Below the pieces are notes generated by a model. It was given only the letters and a program-made list of their open reading frames with translations. It was not told the origin of the DNA and made no database searches. Positions 30,131-36,271 of a DNA stretch of 36,271 nucleotides are shown here, in pieces. Source of the DNA: M3 sp045133615. Its GTDB lineage: Bacteria > Bacteroidota > Bacteroidia > Bacteroidales > Muribaculaceae. The DNA lies in contig JBGUUQ010000131.1 of NCBI GenBank assembly GCA_045133615.1, forward strand, positions 1-36,271. Direction: 5' to 3'. A program made the position numbers and the translations under genes. The stretch's first letter is position 1. Every line of letters starts with the position of its first letter.

Positions 30131-32173
30131 ATGGTAAGAAAATTTATTACATACGTTTTGTTTAGCGCAGTGGCATTGATTGCCGGTGCGCAAAATGTGT
30201 CGCGGCTCGACTCTGTGCAGCGTCTGCGTGAAGTCACGGTGCAGGCTGTCAAGCCCTATTCGGAAGTAATTCCCGCTCAGACTCTTAGCGGAAAGCAATT
30301 GGAATCGCTGAATAGTTTTTCGGTTGCCGATGCCATCCGCTATTTTTCCGGAGTACAGATAAAGGATTATGGCGGTGTAGGGGGCATTAAGACGGTTGAT
30401 ATTCGCAGTATGGGCACCAATCATATGGGGGTGTTCTACGATGGTATTCAACTTGGGAATGCGCAGAACGGGCAAATCGACCTCGGAAAGTTTTCTCTCG
30501 ACAATATTGAGGAAATTTCGCTTTATAACGGACAGAAAAGCGAGATATTTCAAGCAGCCAAGGACTTCGGCTCGGCCGGTACGATTTATCTTCGCACCCG
30601 TCGACCGCGATTTGAGGAAGGTAAGAATACGAATGTAAAAGTCATATTCCGCACCGGTTCGTTCGGATTGGCCAATCCGTCGCTGATGGTGGAGCAGAAA
30701 TTGAGCAAAACCATAAGTGCGATGGTCAACGCGGAATATATCAATGCCAACGGCAAGTATAAATTCCGCTATAAAAAAGTGTTCAGCGACGGTACGCCGG
30801 CATGGGATACGACCGCAACACGACGAAACGGCGACATCGAGTCGCTGCGCCTTGAGGGGGGATTGTTCGGACGATTGCGTGGAGGCTTGTGGAATCTCAA
30901 AGCCTATTACTATGACTCGGAAAAGGGGATACCCGGTGCGATCGTCAACAATGTGTGGAAAAATTCACAGCGACAGTGGGACCGTAACTTTTTTGTGCAA
31001 GGACGTTTTCAGAAACAAATAGGCAGCCGCTATGAGATGCAGATTAATGCCAAGTATGCCCACGATTATATGCGTTATCTCAACCCGGATACAACGTTGA
31101 TGTATATCGACAATGAGTTTTGGCAAAATGAGATATATCTTTCGATGGCAAACAAATACACCATCCTTGAAAATTGGGATGTAGACCTTTCTGTCGATTA
31201 TCAGTGGAACACGCTCAATGCCACACTTGTCAACTTTGCCTACCCGACACGCAATACCGTGCTCGTGGCTCTTGCTTCGGCATATAATTGGCGAGGGTTG
31301 AAGGCTCAGGCGAGTGTGCTCGGTACATTTGTAGGCGACCGAAGCACTTCTAACTCCGGAACAGGAAGCGTTACCAAAATATCCAAGCAGCGCAACGAAG
31401 TGACTCCGGCTGTGTTCCTTTCATATCAGCCATACGAATCGTTCCCCCTTAATGTTCGTGCATTCTACAAGCGCATATTCCGAATGCCGACGTTCAACGA
31501 CCTATATTATACTGATATCGGCAATGCCCAACTCAATCCCGAATTTGTGGATCAATACAACGTGGGATTTCAATACAGCAAAATGTTCCCAAACGGCATA
31601 GTGAGCCGTGTGCTTTTCCGTGCCGATGCTTACTATAACTATGTCACCGACAAAATTATAGCTGTGCCTAAAGGTACCGGGCAATATCGCTGGATGATGA
31701 TGAATATCGGCAAAGTGAAGATTCGCGGTGTCGATGTCAACGCACAAGTCAATTTTGAATTACCTTATGAGATTAAGCTTGATGCCAATCTCAACTACAC
31801 TTATCAAAAAGCGCAGGATTATACCGATCCTACCGACAATGAGCCGGGAGCCGGCACGTATAAAGGCCAGATTTCCTATATCCCTTGGCATAGCGGGTCG
31901 GCTGTGATTCATGGCAATTGGCGTGACTTGGATTTGAACTATAGTTTTATATATGTAGGTGAACGCTACCATAACTCATCTAACATTCGCGCCAACTATG
32001 AGCAACCGTGGTACACTCACGACATCTCGGCGAGCTATGCTTTGCGTATCAACAAAGTGAAACTTACCACTACTATCGAGGTGAACAATTTGTTCAATCA
32101 ATACTACGATGTGATTGTCAATTATCCGATGCCCGGTCGTAATTATAAACTTATATTGAAGATGGATATATGA
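30131..32173 (+). CDS. btuB: TonB-dependent vitamin B12 receptor
   Basis: A 680-residue outer-membrane receptor. Signal peptide: MVRKFITYVLFSAVALIAGAQ. No carboxypeptidase-like SusC extension is present. The plug domain (about 30-145) has LREVTVQAVKPYSEVIPAQTL and DAIRYFSGVQIKDYGGVGGIKTVDIRSMG; the barrel runs to the end with NNLFNQYYDVIVNYPMPGRNYKLILKMDI. Length is in the range of BtuB-like receptors. Substrate: cobalamin and other corrinoids, inferred from the riboswitch just upstream and the BtuG lipoprotein downstream. Start: ATG 30131; a TTG four codons earlier is in frame but less likely. It overlaps the next gene by four bases. Confidence 0.9.
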   Translation: MVRKFITYVLFSAVALIAGAQNVSRLDSVQRLREVTVQAVKPYSEVIPAQTLSGKQLESLNSFSVADAIRYFSGVQIKDYGGVGGIKTVDIRSMGTNHMGVFYDGIQLGNAQNGQIDLGKFSLDNIEEISLYNGQKSEIFQAAKDFGSAGTIYLRTRRPRFEEGKNTNVKVIFRTGSFGLANPSLMVEQKLSKTISAMVNAEYINANGKYKFRYKKVFSDGTPAWDTTATRRNGDIESLRLEGGLFGRLRGGLWNLKAYYYDSEKGIPGAIVNNVWKNSQRQWDRNFFVQGRFQKQIGSRYEMQINAKYAHDYMRYLNPDTTLMYIDNEFWQNEIYLSMANKYTILENWDVDLSVDYQWNTLNATLVNFAYPTRNTVLVALASAYNWRGLKAQASVLGTFVGDRSTSNSGTGSVTKISKQRNEVTPAVFLSYQPYESFPLNVRAFYKRIFRMPTFNDLYYTDIGNAQLNPEFVDQYNVGFQYSKMFPNGIVSRVLFRADAYYNYVTDKIIAVPKGTGQYRWMMMNIGKVKIRGVDVNAQVNFELPYEIKLDANLNYTYQKAQDYTDPTDNEPGAGTYKGQISYIPWHSGSAVIHGNWRDLDLNYSFIYVGERYHNSSNIRANYEQPWYTHDISASYALRINKVKLTTTIEVNNLFNQYYDVIVNYPMPGRNYKLILKMDI

Positions 32174-33318
32174 AAAAGTTGATATATACAGTTGCGGCGT
32201 TGGTGTTGTTGACGGCTTGCCGTCACGACGACGAGATTTTCATTCCGGAAGAAGTGAACGTTTCTCGCCCCGAATTTACCTCGATTCAAGGATTCTACTT
32301 GCTTAACGAGGGTAATATGGGTAGCAATAAAAGCACACTCGACTACTACGATTATTCGACCGGTATATATACCCGTAACATCTACGGAAACGCCAATCCC
32401 TCTGTGCCGAAAGAGATGGGCGATGTGGGCAACGATATAGCCATCTATGGTAGTAGGCTGTATGCCGTCATTAATTGCTCCAACAAAGTAGAGGTGATGG
32501 ATGTGGCTACGACCAAGCGAATCGGGCAGATTGAAATACCCAACTGTCGCTATATAAAGTTTCACGGGGCTTATGCCTACGTGACGTCGTATGCCGGACC
32601 GGTAGAGATAAATCCCAACTACGAGCAGTTGGGCTATGTAGCTAAAGTAGACACCACGACACTCGAAGTTGTTGACCGTTGTCTGGTAGGCTTCCAGCCT
32701 GATGGCATCGAAATCATCGACAATAAAATCTATGTGGCCAATTCCGGAGGCTACATGGTGCCTAATTATGAAAATACGGTTTCGGTAATCGACATCAACA
32801 CTTTTGAAGAAGAGGAGCGTATCCCGGTTGCCATTAATCTTCATTATGTGATGGCCGACAATCATGGCGGACTTTGGATTTCTTCTCGAGGTGACTATTA
32901 TGAAAATCCGTCGAAATTGTTTTGCTACGATGTGCGCAAGCGTCGTATGATAGCCGAACTTGACGTTCCGGTGTCGGATATGTGTATCGATGGCGATTCA
33001 ATCTATATTGTCAGTGCCGGATGGAGTCATATCACGTCGTCGTATAATGTGACTTATGCCGTTGTAGATGTAAATCTTAAGGCCAAAGTCACCGACAATT
33101 TCATCACTGATGGCACAGACGCAAAAATAAAGATGCCCTATGGCGTGGCGGTAAACCCGATTACGAAGGATATATATGTCACCGATGCCAAAAACTATGT
33201 GAATCCCGGCACTCTTTATTGTTTTGACCCCGACGGGGTGATGAAATGGAGTGTCCGCACCGGCGACATTCCCGCTCACTTTGCTTTCGTTGGAGAGCAA
33301 ACTCTTGGAAATGAATAA
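32170..33318 (+). CDS. btuG: BtuG-like surface B12-binding lipoprotein
   Basis: A 382-residue lipoprotein: lipobox LLTAC with the modified Cys at 17, then a seven-bladed beta-propeller of the YncE/DUF5074 type (repeats such as VEVMDVATTKRIGQIEIP, YVAKVDTTTLEVVDR, VSVIDINTFEEEERIPV, LFCYDVRKRRMIAELDVPVS). In Bacteroides, BtuG proteins are surface-exposed, bind B12 very tightly and pass it to BtuB; the four-base overlap with btuB supports the same here. The residues that contact B12 cannot be confirmed by eye. Confidence 0.85.
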   Translation: MKKLIYTVAALVLLTACRHDDEIFIPEEVNVSRPEFTSIQGFYLLNEGNMGSNKSTLDYYDYSTGIYTRNIYGNANPSVPKEMGDVGNDIAIYGSRLYAVINCSNKVEVMDVATTKRIGQIEIPNCRYIKFHGAYAYVTSYAGPVEINPNYEQLGYVAKVDTTTLEVVDRCLVGFQPDGIEIIDNKIYVANSGGYMVPNYENTVSVIDINTFEEEERIPVAINLHYVMADNHGGLWISSRGDYYENPSKLFCYDVRKRRMIAELDVPVSDMCIDGDSIYIVSAGWSHITSSYNVTYAVVDVNLKAKVTDNFITDGTDAKIKMPYGVAVNPITKDIYVTDAKNYVNPGTLYCFDPDGVMKWSVRTGDIPAHFAFVGEQTLGNE

Positions 33319-33333
33319 CGAACAAATTATAAT

Positions 33334-34419
33334 ATGAATAGAAAATCCTATTTGACGATTTTGGCTATGGCTGCGGCAATCTCCGCAAATGCCAACTCGC
33401 CTTATATCACAAAGGTGTATGACTTTCTGCCCGCTCCCGGTCAGTTTGTAAATGGTATTCCTGAATATGAAGAGGGCGATACAAAAGATGATATTCTAGC
33501 TAAAGTAGAAGAGCAATTATGTGGAAACGATGATGACGGACCTAACCCCGGAATGATTTCACTCGGCTCATATGGCGGCTATGTAGTGTTTGGATTCGAT
33601 CATCCGGTAGTCAATGTCGCCGGTGCGTATGATTTCAAAATCTACGGTAATGCGTTTAAGGCAACCAACTCGTCTACGGGTGGCAGTTGCGAGCCGGGAA
33701 TTGTGATGGTGAGTCGTGATACCAATGGCAACGGCGAACCCGACGACCAATGGTATGAACTTGCCGGAAGCGAATATTATAAATCGGGTACAACTCACAA
33801 CTATAAGATTACATACTACCGTCCCGATGCCGACAGAGCAATCAATGCAGACCCGGATCCCGATTACCGTTATATCAACGACCGTACGTACATAAAATGG
33901 ACTGATAGTAACGGAGAAACCGGTTATGTGATGCGCAACGTCTATCACTCTCAATCCTATTTTCCTGAATGGATAGATGATGAGACTATTTCGTTTGAGG
34001 GTACGCTGTTGGCCGATAATGGTCATGACGATAGCGGAACAGGAACGTATTATGTATTGGATTTTTATGATTGGGGATATGTCGACAACCAACCCAATGA
34101 TTCTGATCCCGGTTTCAATATCGAATGGGCAGTGGATGCTGCCGGAAATCGTGTGACTCTTGATGCAGTGGACTTCATCAAAGTATATTGCGCGATGAAT
34201 CAATACTGCGGATGGATAGGGGAGACCTCAACTGAGGTTTGTGGAGGTGAAGACCTTCATCCCGACGCCGTGATTGCCGCAATCGAAGATGTGGAAATCG
34301 ACAATGATGCCCCCGTCGAATACTATAACTTGCAAGGAATAAAGATTGATGACAACGCTATCGGTGCAGGCATTTACATCAAAAAGCAAGGTTCGAAGAC
34401 TACAAAGGTAATTCTTTAA
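33334..34419 (+). CDS. Secreted B12-locus protein with YNLQG tail
   Basis: A 361-residue protein with a signal peptide (MNRKSYLTILAMAAAISANA) and no lipobox. The main domain (about 22-315) has aromatic and Gly-rich strands and recurring acidic loops, for example NPGMISLGSYGGYVVFGFDHP, YDFKIYGNAF and SRDTNGNGEPDDQWYELAGSEY; the D-x-N-G-N-G loop could bind calcium. The last 32 residues (YYNLQGIKIDDNAIGAGIYIKK...TTKVIL) look like the C-terminal tails of surface proteins in this lineage, possibly a type IX secretion signal. I know similar proteins in Bacteroides B12 loci but no assigned activity. Third gene under riboswitch 1, 15 bp after btuG; a role in corrinoid capture is inference. Confidence 0.75.
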   Translation: MNRKSYLTILAMAAAISANANSPYITKVYDFLPAPGQFVNGIPEYEEGDTKDDILAKVEEQLCGNDDDGPNPGMISLGSYGGYVVFGFDHPVVNVAGAYDFKIYGNAFKATNSSTGGSCEPGIVMVSRDTNGNGEPDDQWYELAGSEYYKSGTTHNYKITYYRPDADRAINADPDPDYRYINDRTYIKWTDSNGETGYVMRNVYHSQSYFPEWIDDETISFEGTLLADNGHDDSGTGTYYVLDFYDWGYVDNQPNDSDPGFNIEWAVDAAGNRVTLDAVDFIKVYCAMNQYCGWIGETSTEVCGGEDLHPDAVIAAIEDVEIDNDAPVEYYNLQGIKIDDNAIGAGIYIKKQGSKTTKVIL

Positions 34420-34442
34420 TTATCGTTGTCGTCTGTGCCCCG

Positions 34443-34623
34443 ACAATGCAGTTGAGGTTTCATATTGAAACCTCCTAAGATGGAACGAGGTGAGAATCCT
34501 CGACAGACCCGCTGCTGTAATCTCCCGCAGAAAGGTTTGCTTTAATAATCGGTCACTGAATCCGGTCGTGATTCGGGAAGGCCTTAAAGCAAATGGAGAA
34601 AGTCAGAAGACATGCTGCATTGT
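34443..34623 (+). ncRNA. Cobalamin riboswitch 2
   Basis: A second aptamer with AAGATGGAACGAGGTG, AATCCTCGACAGACCCGC and TGCTGTAA, GGAGAAAGTCAGAAGACATGC as B12-box region (34595-34615), and closing stem ACAATGCAG/CTGCATTGT (34443-34451 with 34615-34623), a perfect 9-bp stem. It starts 23 bp after the previous gene's stop. I see no clean promoter before it (TATCGTTG at 34421-34428 is one base off a -7 element). Start codon follows after 53 nt, again without a clear terminator. Confidence 0.9.
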
Positions 34624-34676
34624 ACTCTCTTAAAATTCTACTTACGAGGACTTAAGTTTTATTTTAAAATCATAAA

Positions 34677-36191
34677 ATGAAAAAAAAATTATTGCTAATC
34701 GGTTTGATTGGTATGGCATTCGGTGCCACAGCTCAAACCACAGTGCAGGGAATACCGTACAGTAATCCTGCTGTTAAAATCGCATCGGTAACACCGACTA
34801 CGTTGTCGACCGATGGGACAGTTACGTTCGATGATATTCAAAACTGGAGTGGTGAAGGGGAAAACCAAGCTGCATTTGTTGTCCAGTGGAATGACGGTAA
34901 AGAAGAGTATGCCTATGTCTACGGTTATCGATGGACCGGCACTGCGTATGGTGTGGATATGGTAAGAACCATTGTTGCCAACAATCCCAATCTCTACTGT
35001 CTTATTCAATATACAACCGATGCCTTGGGCTATACGATATGCGGTATCGGCTATGACGCTGATGAAGATGATGAAATCGCATTGAAAGACACTGCTGACG
35101 GAAATATTTATACATCTGACGACGGAGTGTTCGTTCATCCGCGAATTGCAGATTATGATTATGATAATTGGGTGGCGGTAGATACCGATGACCATTGGGC
35201 TGCCGGATGGTATGATAATGGATATTGGTCATATTGGGTAAAAGACTCACAAGACGCATCTTTCGGATATAGTGGATTGGGAGCATCATCTCGTGAACTT
35301 GTCGATGGCTCTTGGGACGGATGGAATTTTGCCCTCGGTTTCTCGTCGTACGCTTGGTTGACATTTGCTCCCGCTCCGGCATTGACCCCCGACGATGCCG
35401 TTACAGAGTTCAAGATAGATGACATCTATTATACGCTTGACAGTTATAGCAAGAAGACAGTTCTTGTGGCTGCTCCGATGGAGATTGAAGGTATGGCATT
35501 GTCGTCATATACCGGAAATATCTCTATTCCCGCCTCTTTTGAGTACGAAGGAGTGGAATACACGGTAGTCGGCGTTGCTGATGATGCCTTCAACGGCGCT
35601 CAAATCGAAAGTATAACACTTCCCGAAACGGCTGTTAAAATCGGCAAACGCGCGTTTATGAACAGTACATGCTCTGCCATAAATGTGAATTTCGACAATT
35701 TAAAAAAACTCGGTGAGTATGCTTTCTATGGCTGTTCTAACATCACTACATTTGCAATCCCTTCGACCTTTACTTCTATTCCAGCCGGATTGTATGGCGG
35801 AACTTCGGTTACATCTGTTGAGATTCCGGCATCGGTAACATCTATCGGCGAAAAAGCATTTGAAAATTGCTCTTTGCTTGAGTCGTTGACTCTTGGCGCT
35901 TCTCTTGAAACAATCGGTGCATCGGCATTCAGCGGTTGCACTAAATTGTCAGAACTTACCATTCCTAATAGTGTGTCGACTATTGAATCGTGTGCATTTG
36001 CCGGATGTGACGGATTGACCAAGGTGTCTACCGATAACATTTCCCCGTTGGCCATTACCGATGATGTGTTCAGTGAAAATGCGTATGCCAATGCCACACT
36101 TTTCGTGATGTTGGATTTTAAGGATGTATATGCAGCTGCCGATGGCTGGAAAAACTTTATAAACATTACTGAAGTAGCCGGAGAAGTGTAA
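34677..36191 (+). CDS. B12-controlled surface protein with BspA leucine-rich repeats
   Basis: A 504-residue secreted protein. Signal peptide: MKKKLLLIGLIGMAFGATAQ. N-terminal domain (about 50-235): tryptophan- and glycine-rich blocks FDDIQNWSGEGENQAAFVVQWNDG, VYGYRWTGTAYGVDMVRTIV, YTICGIGYDADEDDEI and ELVDGSWDGWNFAL. I recall this pattern in secreted proteins of other bacteria without an assigned function. C-terminal part (about 280-475): BspA-type leucine-rich repeats of about 23 residues (for example TSVEIPASVTSIGEKAFENCS). The chain ends at WKNFINITEVAGEV, with no YNLQG tail, unlike its neighbour. Control by a dedicated cobalamin riboswitch points to a role in B12 capture or adhesion under B12 limitation. 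Confidence 0.8.
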   Translation: MKKKLLLIGLIGMAFGATAQTTVQGIPYSNPAVKIASVTPTTLSTDGTVTFDDIQNWSGEGENQAAFVVQWNDGKEEYAYVYGYRWTGTAYGVDMVRTIVANNPNLYCLIQYTTDALGYTICGIGYDADEDDEIALKDTADGNIYTSDDGVFVHPRIADYDYDNWVAVDTDDHWAAGWYDNGYWSYWVKDSQDASFGYSGLGASSRELVDGSWDGWNFALGFSSYAWLTFAPAPALTPDDAVTEFKIDDIYYTLDSYSKKTVLVAAPMEIEGMALSSYTGNISIPASFEYEGVEYTVVGVADDAFNGAQIESITLPETAVKIGKRAFMNSTCSAINVNFDNLKKLGEYAFYGCSNITTFAIPSTFTSIPAGLYGGTSVTSVEIPASVTSIGEKAFENCSLLESLTLGASLETIGASAFSGCTKLSELTIPNSVSTIESCAFAGCDGLTKVSTDNISPLAITDDVFSENAYANATLFVMLDFKDVYAAADGWKNFINITEVAGEV

Positions 36192-36202
36192 ATAATAACA
36201 TG

Positions 36203-36236
36203 AAAGTATACCAAAAAATAATCTAAAAGTATACCA
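36203..36236. repeat. Short direct repeat at the window end
   Basis: AAAGTATACCA occurs at 36203-36213 and again at 36226-36236, 23 bp apart, each with a GTATAC core. It follows the LRR gene. It may be a regulatory pair or an edge of something beyond the window. Confidence 0.4.
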
Positions 36237-36271
36237 TTTTTCTTCTATTTGCAAAGATATCAAAAGTTGGT

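Overview
The window is from the chromosome of a Bacteroidales bacterium, most likely a gut Muribaculaceae or close relative. I infer this from the recurring TTTG / TAnnTTTG promoter pattern of Bacteroidetes, a type IX secretion gene (porQ) next to cmk and ispH, a fused FeoA-FeoB iron transporter, a BtuB-BtuG vitamin B12 uptake pair, BspA-type leucine-rich repeats, and a C-terminal 'YYNLQG...GIYI' tail. No rRNA, CRISPR array, transposase or phage structural gene is visible.

Layout. 1-5.2 kb: tRNA-Lys on the minus strand, then nadE, plsC and groES-groEL. 5.2-7.7 kb: ligA and a small YtxH-like envelope protein. 7.75-12.0 kb: an AT-richer stretch of lineage-restricted genes, comprising a secreted protein, two tandem paralogues with nearly identical C-terminal halves, a small basic protein and three tiny membrane proteins. 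12.0-16.2 kb: a periplasmic TonB-C-domain protein on the minus strand, then porQ-cmk-ispH-exonuclease-lipoprotein, with overlapping genes at the end. 16.3-19.7 kb: feoAB facing fmt, with 8 bp between the stop codons. 19.8-22.2 kb: YtxH / holin-like / small-protein envelope module, then prmA and an outer-membrane barrel protein. 22.3-28.8 kb: leucine operon leuA-leuC-leuD-leuA2/cimA-leuB. 28.8-29.9 kb: long intergenic region and a Spy/CpxP-like secreted protein. 29.9-36.2 kb: vitamin B12 locus with two cobalamin riboswitches. The first precedes btuB-btuG and a secreted protein; the second precedes a leucine-rich-repeat surface protein with a poorly known N-terminal domain.

How the parts work together. 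The leu operon makes leucine from 2-oxoisovalerate. Its 5' leader encodes a 17-residue peptide rich in Leu and Ile codons, followed by mutually exclusive antiterminator and terminator hairpins, which is the layout of classical ribosome-mediated attenuation. In the B12 locus BtuG (surface lipoprotein) should hand corrinoids to BtuB (TonB-dependent pore). The riboswitches imply that the two further secreted proteins also act under B12 limitation, probably at the cell surface.

Most interesting for follow-up: (1) the leu attenuator; (2) the riboswitch-controlled LRR protein and the YNLQG-tailed protein as candidate new B12-acquisition factors; (3) two tandem 18-19 bp palindromes 21 bp apart upstream of groESL, next to a sequence that reads both as a -24/-12 promoter and as a degenerate Bacteroidetes promoter; (4) a 10-bp perfect inverted repeat upstream of feoAB; (5) the tandem paralogues at 8.75-10.86 kb. 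All calls come from reading the sequence; no database search was run.
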